Source: Bradyrhizobium sp. dw_78
Lineage (GTDB): Bacteria; Pseudomonadota; Alphaproteobacteria; Rhizobiales; Xanthobacteraceae
Direction: 5' to 3'
DNA: 64,000 nucleotides
Assembly: GCF_018449525.1 (NCBI RefSeq)
Contig: NZ_JAAVUS010000013.1
Coordinates: forward strand, 80,865 to 144,864
Made by a program: the position numbers and the translations under genes. This document shows, piece by piece, positions 9,319 through 18,814 of this stretch (positions are counted from its first letter, which is position 1; every line of letters begins with the position of its first letter). Under the pieces are notes generated by a model. That model ran no database searches. It had not been told where the DNA came from and saw nothing but the letters and a program-made list of their open reading frames with translations.

Positions 9319-9385
9319 ACGACGATAGACAAATAACTGAGATTTGAATTCCGGAGTGCTGCGAGTGAACCCAAGGGAGCTGGCG

Positions 9386-10267
9386 ATGGCCGACGAAGCG
9401 CGTTCGCGACTGGGCCGCGGTCTTGCAAGTCTGATCGGCGATGTCGGTGGCGAGGCCGCGCATCTCGATCGGCCGCGCACGCAGCGCAAGGTGCCGATCG
9501 AATTCCTGAAACCCAATCCGCGCAATCCGCGGCGCGAATTCGCCGAAGCTGAGTTGCACGAGCTCGCCGATTCGATCCGGCAGCACGGCGTGATCCAGCC
9601 GATCGTGGTGCGCGCGGTCAAGGGCGTGGCGGACCGCTACGAGATTATCGCCGGCGAACGCCGCTGGCGGTCCTCGCAGCTTGCCGGCCTGCACGAAGTC
9701 CCGATCGTGCCGGTCGATGTCAGCGACAGTGACGCGCTCGAGATCGCCATCATCGAAAACGTGCAGCGCGAAAACCTCAACGCGATGGAAGAGGCGTTGG
9801 GCTATCACGCGCTGTCCGACGAGTTCAAACGCAGCCAGGACGAGATCGCGAAGATCGTCGGCAAGAGCCGCAGCCACGTCGCCAACATGATGCGGCTGAC
9901 GAAACTGCCGGCCGAGGTGCAGGCCTATATTTCGGCGGGCCAATTGTCGGCCGGTCATGCCCGCGCGCTGATCGGTGCTGCCGATCCCGCCGCTGCCGCC
10001 AAACGGATCGTCGAGGAAGGCCTTAACGTGCGCCAGGCTGAAGCGCTCGCACATGACGATGGGGTGCCTGTTCGCAAACCGCAGAAGCCGCGCGGTAGCG
10101 GCAAGGTAAAAGATCCGGATACGATCGCGCTGGAAAAACGGGTGAGTGACGCGCTTGGCTTGGCGGTCACGGTCGATCATCGCGATCCCGGCGGCACCGT
10201 ACTGATCCGCTACCGCGATCTCGATCAGCTCGACGAGATCGTCCGGCGGCTGGACAAGGCGGGTTAG
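9386..10267 (+). CDS. parB: Chromosome partitioning protein ParB (parS-binding CTPase)
   Basis: ParB binds parS, loads as a CTP-dependent clamp and spreads on DNA. The 293-aa product from ATG 9386 begins MADEARSRLGRGLASLIGD, the ParA-interacting N-terminal peptide. It then has the CTP-binding domain with GERRWRSSQLAG (GERRxR motif near residues 90-101) and ENVQRENLN, the helix-turn-helix IAKIVGKSRSHVANMMRL, and a C-terminal dimerisation domain. The frame extends 14 residues upstream to 9344 (GTG 9365 also possible). I prefer 9386 because the conserved peptide starts there. Four parS sites lie 1.6-3.8 kb upstream. Confidence 0.95.
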   Translation: MADEARSRLGRGLASLIGDVGGEAAHLDRPRTQRKVPIEFLKPNPRNPRREFAEAELHELADSIRQHGVIQPIVVRAVKGVADRYEIIAGERRWRSSQLAGLHEVPIVPVDVSDSDALEIAIIENVQRENLNAMEEALGYHALSDEFKRSQDEIAKIVGKSRSHVANMMRLTKLPAEVQAYISAGQLSAGHARALIGAADPAAAAKRIVEEGLNVRQAEALAHDDGVPVRKPQKPRGSGKVKDPDTIALEKRVSDALGLAVTVDHRDPGGTVLIRYRDLDQLDEIVRRLDKAG

Positions 10268-10277
10268 CTCGTTCGTT

Positions 10278-11306
10278 TCACCCTCGCCGTCTGGCGTTCA
10301 CCGCGATCGACATCAGCGTGCGTTGCGCAATCACGGAAGCGAGCGCCGCCTGTTTGCGCATGTCGAGCGCGGCGGTGGCGAGCTGATCGATAATCGATAG
10401 CAATCGCGCTGCGCTGAACTGGCGCAGCGCGATTTCGACATTGGCCTTCCGCGAGAAATGCAACCGCGGGAAGCCGCTATCGAGCAGGGTCGCGACCGGT
10501 GTTCCCTCGGCGACCGCAAGCGCTGATTTGTGCAGCCAGGCCGCTTGGCGCTGCGCGGCGGAGATGATGACGCCGGGATACGTGCCGGCGACCATCGCCT
10601 TGGCGAATTCGGTCTCGACCAGATCGGGCTTGCCGGCGAATGCGCCGTCGACGATCGGGTCGATCTTCAGCTCCGAGGCGTCCGCCACCACCGCCATCAC
10701 GTCGTCGAGCGTGACCTCGCCCTTGCCATGCGCATAGAGCGTGAGCTTGCGCAATTCATTACGTGAGGCCTGACGGTCGCCGCCGAGCAACGACGTCAGG
10801 GTGGCGCGGGCGTCGGGGGCGATGCGCAGGCTTGCAAGGCGCAATTCATCGTCGATTAGCCGGGCGAGGTCACGCTCGCCATCGGGATAGCAGGCGATCG
10901 CAACCGCGGTCTTGGCGCGTTCGCAGGCCTTGCGCAGCGGCGATTCGGGCCGCAGGTCGCCGGCCTCGATGACGATGCGGCAATCCTTCACCGGCGAATC
11001 GGCCAGTGCGTCGACGCCGCCGGCAAAGCTGCGCGAACCGGCGCGGACCCGGATCGCGCGGCGGCCGCCGAACAACGGCACCGTCATCGCTTCGTCGACC
11101 AGCCGTGAAGGTTCGGCTGCGAGTTCGTCGCCATCGAGACGCACAAGCGAAAACGGATCGTTGGGATCGTCGACCGCGGAGGCCAGCAGCGCCTCGGCGC
11201 GTTCGCGCACAAGACCCGCATCGGGGCCGTAGAGCAGGATAATGGGACGCGCAGGATCGGGCCGGGCGAGATAGACGTCGATATCCTTTCCGCGCAGCGC
11301 GACCAC
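10278..11306 (-). CDS. holA: DNA polymerase III delta subunit HolA
   Basis: The delta subunit opens the beta sliding clamp within the clamp loader. The 342-aa product has the family pattern: GKDIDVYLARPDPARPIILLYGPDAGLVRERAEAL at the N-terminus, then RAIRVRAGSRSF and the lid/collar region with HKSALAV. It starts with GTG at 11306. It converges on parB with 10 nt between stop codons. It is downstream of lptE and leuS on the same strand, a conserved leuS-lptE-holA order; a repeat-containing 124-bp gap separates it from lptE. Confidence 0.93.
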   Translation of the reverse strand: MVALRGKDIDVYLARPDPARPIILLYGPDAGLVRERAEALLASAVDDPNDPFSLVRLDGDELAAEPSRLVDEAMTVPLFGGRRAIRVRAGSRSFAGGVDALADSPVKDCRIVIEAGDLRPESPLRKACERAKTAVAIACYPDGERDLARLIDDELRLASLRIAPDARATLTSLLGGDRQASRNELRKLTLYAHGKGEVTLDDVMAVVADASELKIDPIVDGAFAGKPDLVETEFAKAMVAGTYPGVIISAAQRQAAWLHKSALAVAEGTPVATLLDSGFPRLHFSRKANVEIALRQFSAARLLSIIDQLATAALDMRKQAALASVIAQRTLMSIAVNARRRG

Positions 11307-11329
11307 AATCGAACCTTTTCGAATTTACA

Positions 11330-11428
11330 TTGTCATTCCGGGATACCCGTCTTCGCCCGGGCCCCAAAGTCCCCGCGCGCCTCTGGATTTCCGGACCGCG
11401 CCTTCAACGCGTTCCGGAACGGCGGCGA
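11330..11428. repeat. Degenerate intergenic repeat ('GTCATTCCGGG' family) between lptE and holA
   Basis: GTCATTCCGGGATACCC begins a GC-rich stretch with CGCCCGGGCC and a second half carrying CCGGACCGCG..CGCGTTCCGG partial symmetry. It resembles the outer motif of the elements at 28865 and 46061 but lacks the closing arm. It lies in the operon and may be transcribed. Confidence 0.4.
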
Positions 11429-11430
11429 GG

Positions 11431-11979
11431 TCAGCTGCCGGTGAAGAAATAGGACGCCAGCCGGGTCTGGATGTTCGACGCGATTTCCTGGCAGGCCCGA
11501 TCCTCGGCGTCCCGGATGGCGCGGGCGCGGGCGAAGCGCTGGTAACTGCCCGGAATATCGTAGGAGACATGCGAGAACGTCGTTCCCGTCATCACCGACT
11601 TGTTGGTGGCGATCTCGACCAGGTTGAACTGCGCGTCGATGCCGTAGTTCTCGGTGGAGGGTAGTCCGGTGTTGGGATCGACGATCAGCGACGAGCGGGA
11701 GCTGGTGAATTGGATGACCAGCTTGTAAAGCGGCGGCGCGCCGGTGGCGGTGCCATAAAGCTTGAACGCCAATGCGTTGCGGATTTCCACGCCGAGGCGG
11801 GCTTCCTGCGAGGCGTTGGGCTTGTCGATCGGCGGAAGGTCCACCGTCAGCAGCTTGTCGCGCAAGCCGGTACCGTCGGCATGTTCGGCATACATCGGCT
11901 GAAAACAGCCGGCGGTCAGCGCTGCCAGCGCGGCGACGGCCAGGAGCCGGGCGGCAATACGGATCCTAGCCAACGACAT
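11431..11979 (-). CDS. lptE: LPS-assembly lipoprotein LptE
   Basis: LptE is the outer-membrane lipoprotein plug of the LptD barrel that inserts lipopolysaccharide. The 182-aa product has an N-terminal signal with lipobox LTAGC (Cys near residue 24), followed by FQPMYAE, the characteristic alpha-proteobacterial LptE opening. The rest is a small alpha/beta domain with 'SQEARLGVEIRNAL' and a C-terminal helix DRACQEIASNIQTRLASYF. It overlaps the leuS stop by 14 nt, so translation is probably coupled. Confidence 0.9.
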   Translation of the reverse strand: MSLARIRIAARLLAVAALAALTAGCFQPMYAEHADGTGLRDKLLTVDLPPIDKPNASQEARLGVEIRNALAFKLYGTATGAPPLYKLVIQFTSSRSSLIVDPNTGLPSTENYGIDAQFNLVEIATNKSVMTGTTFSHVSYDIPGSYQRFARARAIRDAEDRACQEIASNIQTRLASYFFTGS

Positions 11980-14605
11980 TCACGATCCTCATGGGAACCA
12001 CGATTACCTTGCGGACAGGCTTACCGCCCAAGGCTTGTTTTACCGCATCGAGCGCCAAAACGGCAGCCTCAATTTCCGGATTCTGGGCATCGCTCGCCAC
12101 AGTAACCTCGCCCCGCTTCTTGCCGTTGACCTGAACCACCAGCGTCACCGTGTCCTCAACCAGCAAATCGCGTTCGATTTGCGGCCAATTGGCCTCGGAA
12201 ACCAGGCCCGGCTGTCCCAGCACCTGCCAGCATTCCTCGGCCAGATGCGGCATCATCGGCGCAAATAGCTGAACGAGTACGAGGGCGGCCTCGCGAATCG
12301 CCCAGGCCAGATCCGGAGCGAGATTCGGCGCGGGTTTGTTTTCGCCTCCCAGCGCCCCGGCCAGCGCATTGGCGAATTCCCGGATATGGGCGAGGCAGAC
12401 ATTGAAATGCAGCCGCTCGATGCCGGTCGAAACCTTGTCGAGCGCGCCATGCGTGGCCTTGCGAAGCGCCAGCGCGTCGGTTCCGAACGAAGCCGGCCGC
12501 GCCGCCGCCGCGGTCCTGGCGGCATCAGCCGATTCATTGGCCAGTCGCCACAGCCGCTGCACGAAGCGCGACGCGCCCTGCACGCGCTCGTCGCTCCAGA
12601 TCACGTCGCGGTCGGGCGGCGAGTCCGACAGCATGAACCAGCGAGCGACATCGGCGCCATAGGTCGCAATGATATCGTCGGGATCGACCGTGTTCTTCTT
12701 CGACTTCGACATCTTCTCGATCGGGCCGATATGGATGTCCTCGCCGGTCGCAAGCAGATTGGCGAGGCGGCGTCCGTCAGCGCTGGGCTCGATCTTCACT
12801 TCCGCCGGCGTAACATAGGAGCCGTCGGCCTTCTGATAGGTCTCATGCACCACCATTCCTTGCGTGAACATGCCGGCGAACGGCTCGTCCATGCCGATAT
12901 GGCCGGTGGCTTTCATGGCGCGGGTGAAGAAGCGGCTGTAGAGCAGGTGCAAAATCGCGTGCTCGACGCCGCCGATATATTGATCGACCGGCATCATCCG
13001 GTTGGCGACATCAGGCGTAGTCGGCGCCCGCTCGTTCCAAGGATCGGTGAAACGCGCGAAGTACCAGGACGAATCGACAAAAGTATCCATCGTGTCCGTC
13101 TCGCGCGTCGCCGGGCCGCCGCATTGCGGGCAAGTGACGTGCTTCCAGGTCGGGTGATGGTCGAGCGCGTTGCCCGGCCTGTCGAAGGTCGCGTCGTCCG
13201 GCAGCGTTACCGGAAGATCGCCATCCGGTACCGGCACGACGTCGCATTTCGGGCAGTGGATCACAGGGATCGGGCAGCCCCAGTAGCGCTGGCGCGAGAT
13301 GCCCCAGTCGCGCAGGCGGAAATTCACCTGGCGCTCGCCAACGGGCATGTTGCCGCGGATCTCCCCCTCGAGCCGCCTCGCAACCTCTTGCTTGGCAGCA
13401 TCGATCGTCAGCCCATCGAGGAAGCGCGAATTGATCATCCGGCCGTCGCCGTCATAGGCGGTGTCGGTAATGACGAAGGTCTTGGGGTCCTGCCCTTCCG
13501 GGCAGACCACGGGCGTGTTGCCGAGGCCGTATTTGTTGACGAAATCGAGGTCGCGCTGGTCGTGCGCCGGGCAGCCGAAAATGGCGCCGGTACCATATTC
13601 CATCAGCACGAAATTGGCGACGTAAACCGGCAACTTCCAATTCGGATCGAAGGGGTGGACCACCCTGATGCCGGTGTCAAAACCCTGTTTCTCGGCGGTG
13701 TCGATGATTTCCTGCGCGGTGCCGATGCGCTTGATCTCGGCGATGAACGCCGCAAGCTTCGGATCCTTGGCCGCTGCCGCCTGCGCCAGCGGGTGATCGG
13801 CGGCGATCGCCATGAACTTGGCGCCGAACAGCGTGTCGGGCCGCGTCGTGAAGATTTTCAGCTCGGTTTCACCGGCCGGCGATGTGGCCGGATCCAGTAC
13901 GAAACGAATCAGCAGGCCCTCGGAGCGCCCGATCCAGTTGCGCTGCATCAGGCGCACCTTGTCGGGCCAGCGGTCGAGCGTATCGAGTGCGTCCAGCAAT
14001 TCCTGCGAATATTTCGTGATCTTGAAGACCCACTGGCTCATCTCGCGCTGCTCGACCACCGCGCCGGAACGCCAGCCGCGGCCGTCGATCACCTGCTCGT
14101 TCGCCAGCACGGTCATGTCGACCGGGTCCCAGTTCACCTTGCGCTTTTCGCGCTCGGCGAGCCCCGCCTTCATGAAATCGAGAAACATCTTCTGCTGATG
14201 TTTGTAATAGGAGGGATCGCAGGTGGCGAATTCGCGCGCCCAGTCGAGCGACAACCCGATCGACCGCAATTGCTTCTTCATTGCGGCGATGTTGTCGTAG
14301 GTCCATGCCTTGGGGGCGATCTTGCGCTCGATCGCGGCGTTCTCCGCCGGCAGTCCGAAGGCGTCCCAGCCCATCGGGTGCAACACGTTATAACCCCGGG
14401 CGCGCATGAACCGCGCCAGCACGTCGCCCAGCGTATAATTGCGGACATGCCCGATATGGATACGCCCGGACGGATAGGGGAACATCTCCAGCACGTAATA
14501 TTTGGGCCGCGGATCGTCGTTTTTCGACGCGAAGATCGCCTGTTCCTCCCACTGGCGTTGCCAGCGCGGCTCGGATTCGCGTGCGTTGTAGCGTTCAGAG
14601 GTCAT
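11966..14605 (-). CDS. leuS: Leucyl-tRNA synthetase
   Basis: Class I synthetase charging tRNA-Leu. The 879-aa product has the HIGH-type motif PYPSGRIHIGHVRNY near residue 50 and an editing (CP1) domain with TTRPDTLFGAKFMAIAADHPLA. It also has the zinc-ribbon-like CPKCDVVPVP and CPQCGG pairs and the KMSKS motif IEKMSKSKKNTVDP near residue 640. It ends in the C-terminal domain (VQVNGKKRGEV). Length and order are normal. It is the first gene of leuS-lptE-(holA). Confidence 0.98.
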   Translation of the reverse strand: MTSERYNARESEPRWQRQWEEQAIFASKNDDPRPKYYVLEMFPYPSGRIHIGHVRNYTLGDVLARFMRARGYNVLHPMGWDAFGLPAENAAIERKIAPKAWTYDNIAAMKKQLRSIGLSLDWAREFATCDPSYYKHQQKMFLDFMKAGLAEREKRKVNWDPVDMTVLANEQVIDGRGWRSGAVVEQREMSQWVFKITKYSQELLDALDTLDRWPDKVRLMQRNWIGRSEGLLIRFVLDPATSPAGETELKIFTTRPDTLFGAKFMAIAADHPLAQAAAAKDPKLAAFIAEIKRIGTAQEIIDTAEKQGFDTGIRVVHPFDPNWKLPVYVANFVLMEYGTGAIFGCPAHDQRDLDFVNKYGLGNTPVVCPEGQDPKTFVITDTAYDGDGRMINSRFLDGLTIDAAKQEVARRLEGEIRGNMPVGERQVNFRLRDWGISRQRYWGCPIPVIHCPKCDVVPVPDGDLPVTLPDDATFDRPGNALDHHPTWKHVTCPQCGGPATRETDTMDTFVDSSWYFARFTDPWNERAPTTPDVANRMMPVDQYIGGVEHAILHLLYSRFFTRAMKATGHIGMDEPFAGMFTQGMVVHETYQKADGSYVTPAEVKIEPSADGRRLANLLATGEDIHIGPIEKMSKSKKNTVDPDDIIATYGADVARWFMLSDSPPDRDVIWSDERVQGASRFVQRLWRLANESADAARTAAAARPASFGTDALALRKATHGALDKVSTGIERLHFNVCLAHIREFANALAGALGGENKPAPNLAPDLAWAIREAALVLVQLFAPMMPHLAEECWQVLGQPGLVSEANWPQIERDLLVEDTVTLVVQVNGKKRGEVTVASDAQNPEIEAAVLALDAVKQALGGKPVRKVIVVPMRIVNVVG

Positions 14606-14709
14606 GAAATTGCGGAGCTTTCTTAGCGTCGTCGGGGCGGACTAGGCCACAAAAGACCGCAATGGGTCAACGGCTTGAGTGGGCCGCGAGGCCGGGAGGA
14701 GGCGGTGGC

Positions 14710-16407
14710 CTAGCTCGCCATCGCCATGCCGTCCCCGCCGTCCGTCATCCGGACAAAGCTGTGTTCGACCACGGTGTTACGGCCGCGATGTTTGGCGGCG
14801 TAGAGCGCGGCGTCGGCCGCTTCGATAAGGTCGCCGGACTGTTGCGTGTCGTTGGGCCGGGTAGAGGCCACCCCGACGCTGACGGTAACATTTTGATGCA
14901 CGCTGGTGGCGTGCGGGAGCGCCTGATCCCAAACGGCCTTGCGCACCATCTCGCCGATTTCCAGCGCCCGCGCCGAATCCGTGTTCGGCAGCAGCAGGCA
15001 GAACTCCTCGCCGCCATAGCGTCCGGCAAAGCTCATAGTATAGGCGGCGATCCCGGCCAGCGTTTCGCCGAGCTTTGTCAGGCAGACGTCGCCCTCGGGA
15101 TGGCCGTAAGTGTCATTGAACATCTTGAAGTGATCGACGTCGATCATCAGCAGCGCCAGTTCGGAATTGGTTTGCTGCGCTTTCATCCATTCGAAGTCGA
15201 GCCGGCTCTGGAATCCGCGCCGGTTGGCCAGGCCGGACAGCATGTCGATCGACGCCATCACGGTAAGGCGGTCGTTGGTTGCGAGCAGTTCGCGTTCGCG
15301 CTCGCCAAGCTGTGCCGCCATCGCATTGAAGGCGCGCGCCAGCGGCACGAATTCGGCCGGCAAATGATTATGCGGCGCGCGTGCGGTCCGATCACCCTGG
15401 CCAAAGCGCCTGGCCATCGCCACCATCGTCTCGATCGGGTTGATGATCAGCTTCTCCGCTGCGACCAGCGCGCCGAGCAGAACGAACAGGCAGACGAAGC
15501 CGAGTTGCAGATACGCCGTGCGGATGTCGCGATTGATCGCAGCCGTTACCCTGGTTTCGTCGATGCTGGTAATCAACCGCGACTGCGTTCCGGGAATGCG
15601 TGCAAAGTTGATGGTGCGGTTCGATCCGTCAGCGGCGATGAATGAAAGCGATCCTTTCGTCTCTTTCGAGTCGATCGCCTTGTCGGCGATGGCGGACAAA
15701 AGCGGCAGTGAATCCAGCGAGCGGCCGACCATGCTGGCCTGATCCGCCGGCGCCGCCAGCACGATTCCCGTGCTGTCGATCAGCACGGCCGAGATTCCGG
15801 GACGGCCGCCGAAATTACCCATGATCTTCGACAGCCAGCCAAGGCTGATGCCGGCCACGATCACGGCATCGGAATCTTCCCTGATGGCGGAGACGGGATA
15901 GGCCGCGACCACGATGGGCAGGCCGGTCGCGATGGCAAACAGGAAGTCGCTGAAAACGACGTTCCGGACTTCCTGCGCTTTCTTGAAATAAGCGCGCCTG
16001 CCCAGATCGAGTCCGACCAATTCGTTGCGCGTTGCGCATTGGACATGGCCGTCGCCGCCCGCGATCATGAGGCTGCTGATCCACGGCAGATTGATCGGCA
16101 GGCTCGCGCGCAGGATATCGCAGCTGCGGGCGACGCCGCCCGCCGAGGCGCGGATATAGGCCGCCGATTTCAGCATCGTTTCGACCGACGAGATGACTTC
16201 GCGCTGGGTGTCGGCGGTGTGCTCCGCGAGTTCGGAAAATTCCTGGGAAGCCAGCGCGATCTGCTTGGAGCGGGTATCTTCGAGGGAGCGGGCGCGGTCC
16301 AGCATCAACGGCGCCACCACGATCAACGCCAGCAACGCAAGCCGCGCCCTGATTCCAAGGAGCTTCCTGAGTTTTGCTCTTTTGCGGTTGAAAGTGAAAC
16401 GTGGCAT
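14710..16407 (-). CDS. Membrane diguanylate cyclase: extracytoplasmic sensor, HAMP, GGDEF
   Basis: Predicted to make cyclic di-GMP in response to a periplasmic signal. From ATG 16407 (565 aa): a TM helix at about residues 20-40, a double-Cache-like sensor region to about 280, a second TM (LQLGFVCLFVLLGALVAA), a HAMP segment and a C-terminal GGDEF domain. The active-site loop reads RYGGEEF, so the cyclase should be catalytic. The position of the RxxD inhibitory I-site just upstream reads YTMS, so the usual product inhibition looks absent. A start at 16431 is also open. It is flanked by leuS and a divergent YggS gene. Confidence 0.88.
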   Translation of the reverse strand: MPRFTFNRKRAKLRKLLGIRARLALLALIVVAPLMLDRARSLEDTRSKQIALASQEFSELAEHTADTQREVISSVETMLKSAAYIRASAGGVARSCDILRASLPINLPWISSLMIAGGDGHVQCATRNELVGLDLGRRAYFKKAQEVRNVVFSDFLFAIATGLPIVVAAYPVSAIREDSDAVIVAGISLGWLSKIMGNFGGRPGISAVLIDSTGIVLAAPADQASMVGRSLDSLPLLSAIADKAIDSKETKGSLSFIAADGSNRTINFARIPGTQSRLITSIDETRVTAAINRDIRTAYLQLGFVCLFVLLGALVAAEKLIINPIETMVAMARRFGQGDRTARAPHNHLPAEFVPLARAFNAMAAQLGERERELLATNDRLTVMASIDMLSGLANRRGFQSRLDFEWMKAQQTNSELALLMIDVDHFKMFNDTYGHPEGDVCLTKLGETLAGIAAYTMSFAGRYGGEEFCLLLPNTDSARALEIGEMVRKAVWDQALPHATSVHQNVTVSVGVASTRPNDTQQSGDLIEAADAALYAAKHRGRNTVVEHSFVRMTDGGDGMAMAS

Positions 16408-16513
16408 CGTTGTCCCCGACCCCGCACGCAAGGTAGAGAGAAGGGTTCAAGAAGCCTTTCCTGAACTCGGTAAAATTCGAATAACCCGGTAGATTTACCG
16501 ATCGGTAGCCGCC

Positions 16514-17203
16514 ATGACGCCTGAAACGCCTTCGCCGATAACTATGCCTTTACCAAGCGCACTCGCTGCAGTGGAAAGCGAGATCGCGCGCGCTTGCCGC
16601 GATGCGCGCCGCGACCGCGCCTCGGTAACGCTGATCGCAGTGTCCAAGACCTTCGATGCTGACGCGATCACGCCCGTTATCGCGGCTGGCCAGCGCGTTT
16701 TCGGCGAGAATCGCGTGCAGGAAGCCAAGGCGAAATGGCCAGGGTTAATATCGGCCTATCCTGGTATCGCCCTGCATTTGATCGGGCCGCTGCAATCCAA
16801 CAAGGCCAAGGAAGCCGTGGCGCTGTTCGACGCCATTCATTCGATTGACCGTCCGAGCATTTGCGAAGCGTTAGCCAAAGAAATCGTTTCGCAAAAGCGG
16901 CAGCTCGAACTGTTCGTCCAGATCAACACCGGCGAGGAGCCACAGAAGGCGGGCGTCGCGCCGGGCGAGGCGGATGCCTTTATTGCGAATTGCCGCGAGA
17001 AATATGGGTTGGCGATTTCCGGCCTGATGTGCATTCCACCGGTCAATGATGCGCCGGCGCCGCATTTCGCGCTGACGGCGAAGATCGCCGCGCGCAACGG
17101 GCTGAAGAATCTGTCGATGGGCATGAGCGCCGATTTCGCGGTCGCGATTCAATTTGGCGCGACCCATGTGCGGGTCGGCTCGGCGATTTTCGGAAAGCGG
17201 TGA
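16514..17203 (+). CDS. YggS/YBL036C-family PLP-binding protein
   Basis: Members bind pyridoxal phosphate without known catalytic activity and act in vitamin B6 and amino-acid homeostasis. The 229-aa protein is a single alanine-racemase-type barrel. It has the PLP lysine in LIAVSKTFDADAI (residue about 42), GENRVQEAKAKW, HLIGPLQSNKAK, NTGEEPQKAGV and the C-terminal GATHVRVGSAIFGKR. These are all family signatures. It is transcribed divergently from the cyclase with about 100 bp between them. Confidence 0.93.
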   Translation: MTPETPSPITMPLPSALAAVESEIARACRDARRDRASVTLIAVSKTFDADAITPVIAAGQRVFGENRVQEAKAKWPGLISAYPGIALHLIGPLQSNKAKEAVALFDAIHSIDRPSICEALAKEIVSQKRQLELFVQINTGEEPQKAGVAPGEADAFIANCREKYGLAISGLMCIPPVNDAPAPHFALTAKIAARNGLKNLSMGMSADFAVAIQFGATHVRVGSAIFGKR

Positions 17204-17306
17204 GATCAAGGCCCATCGTCTCGAGAGCATGATCGGGAAAAGCGGAAGCCGGACGCGATTGCGATCTGATCGTTGTTCAACGTGATCCTTGACGTCTCCA
17301 ATGAAA

Positions 17307-17828
17307 TCATCCGATCACGATTTGGGTCTGCGGCCCGAGCCGTTCGAGCAGCCGCAGCATCGCTGATTTTGTCATCGAGATGCATCCCGCGGTCGGCGAA
17401 AAATCCGGCCGCGCCAGATGCAGGAATACCGCGCTGCCCCGCCCGGCGATTCGCGGCGAAGTGTTATGGTCGATCTCGATAATGAAATCATAGAGATGGT
17501 CGTCGCGTTTGAGCCGATCACCGCTGTGGCCGCGCTTGAGCCGGACCGGCTGATTGTAATGGCGGCTCAGCGGGTCCTCGCACCAGGCATCCTCGGGGCG
17601 GATGGCGCGGAGCGGCAAGGAGGTCCGCGGCCGCGGGTGACGGTCGGCGCGCCACCACACTCGCCGCGGATGGAAGATTCCCCTCGGGGTCCCACCGTCG
17701 CCTTCGCGTTTGTCGGCTTTGATGCCGCCGCGACCAAGTGCCACCGGTACCGTCCGCCCGCCTGCGGTCAACCAGCCCCGATTTGGATGGCCGGCCGCGG
17801 GGCGGACCAGAACTTTTTCACAAGCCAT
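17307..17828 (-). CDS. L,D-transpeptidase / YkuD-domain protein
   Basis: YkuD-type proteins form 3-3 cross-links or attach proteins to peptidoglycan through a catalytic Cys. The 173-aa product lacks a clear signal peptide and consists mostly of the catalytic fold. It has GDGGTPRGIFHPRRVWW near residues 43-60 and the active-site motif HLARPDFSPTAGCISM near residues 136-151, with the nucleophilic Cys. Its DGGTP and SPTAGC context marks the subgroup of short, cytosol-looking YkuD proteins. It converges on the yggS-like gene and is transcribed away from the response regulator. Confidence 0.82.
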   Translation of the reverse strand: MACEKVLVRPAAGHPNRGWLTAGGRTVPVALGRGGIKADKREGDGGTPRGIFHPRRVWWRADRHPRPRTSLPLRAIRPEDAWCEDPLSRHYNQPVRLKRGHSGDRLKRDDHLYDFIIEIDHNTSPRIAGRGSAVFLHLARPDFSPTAGCISMTKSAMLRLLERLGPQTQIVIG

Positions 17829-18076
17829 TGAATTTACTTCGTTTTATGTGAGGCCGAGGTCTCCCTCGATTGGCCTGGCCGGCAAAGACGCGCATTACTG
17901 GCATTACAGGACGTTCATCCAAATACCTTCCGGTTTTGAGGTAAACTCCAGTCCGGCTTGTGAATCTGTAACAGAGGCTTACCTCTGAACGAAACTAGTC
18001 CGACGAACCGAGATTCATCTATCGAGATCCGGCTGAAGACGCTTCCGTCTGCCCCGGCTCCAAAGGACCATACGCC

Positions 18077-18763
18077 ATGGCAAATGCCCGCAAGATCCTG
18101 ATCGTGGACGATGACACCGATCTCCGCGACACCTTGGTGGAGCAATTGTCGTTGCACGAGGAATTCGAGGCCTCCGCCGTCGATACCGGCGCGAAGGGCG
18201 CCAATGCCGCCAAGGCCAATGCGCCCGATCTGGTGCTGATGGATGTGGGCTTGCCGGATACCGATGGCCGCGAAGTCGTGCGCTCCTTGCGCAAGGGCGG
18301 CTTCAAGGCGCCGATCATCATGTTGACCGGCCACGACACCGATTCGGACACCATCCTTGGGCTGGAATCCGGCGCCAATGATTATGTCGCCAAGCCGTTC
18401 CGGTTCGCGGTGCTGCTGGCGCGGATTCGGGCCCAGCTCCGTCAGCACGAAGCCAGCGAAGACGCGGTGTTCTCGGTCGGTCCCTATAGTTTCCGGCCCG
18501 GCTCCAAGATGTTGACCGGCGCCAACGCCAAGAAAGTACGGCTGACCGAGAAGGAGACCGCGATCCTGCGATTTCTCTACCGGGCCGGCCAATTGCCGAT
18601 CTCGCGCGAGACCCTGTTGCAGGAAGTGTGGGGTTACAATTCCGGCGTCACCACGCACACGCTGGAAACCCACATCTACCGGCTGCGGCAGAAGATCGAG
18701 AAGGACGCCGCCAACCCCGAGATACTGGTGACGGAAGCCGGTGGTTACAAGTTGGTGCCGTGA
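18077..18763 (+). CDS. OmpR-family response regulator
   Basis: A two-component transcription factor of 228 aa. The receiver domain (residues 5-120) has the acidic pocket DDDTD, the phospho-acceptor Asp in LVLMDVGLPDTDG (about residue 56), and Lys in YVAKPFRFAVLLARI. A C-terminal winged helix (130-228) carries LTEKETAILRFL and TTHTLETHIYRLRQKIEKD. No histidine kinase gene is adjacent, so the partner is elsewhere. Its sequence suggests the CenR-like cell-envelope regulators of alphaproteobacteria, but I am not certain enough to name it. Confidence 0.92.
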   Translation: MANARKILIVDDDTDLRDTLVEQLSLHEEFEASAVDTGAKGANAAKANAPDLVLMDVGLPDTDGREVVRSLRKGGFKAPIIMLTGHDTDSDTILGLESGANDYVAKPFRFAVLLARIRAQLRQHEASEDAVFSVGPYSFRPGSKMLTGANAKKVRLTEKETAILRFLYRAGQLPISRETLLQEVWGYNSGVTTHTLETHIYRLRQKIEKDAANPEILVTEAGGYKLVP

Positions 18764-18814
18764 TACGATTCGGACAGCGAATCGTAGTTAGAGAATCCCG
18801 GTCACCGGACCTGC

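Noticed and set aside
12386..14626. A 746-codon open frame on the plus strand, opposite leuS
   Set aside because: It lies wholly antisense to a perfect leucyl-tRNA synthetase and its translation has no family motif; long antisense frames are expected in GC-rich genes with strong third-position bias.
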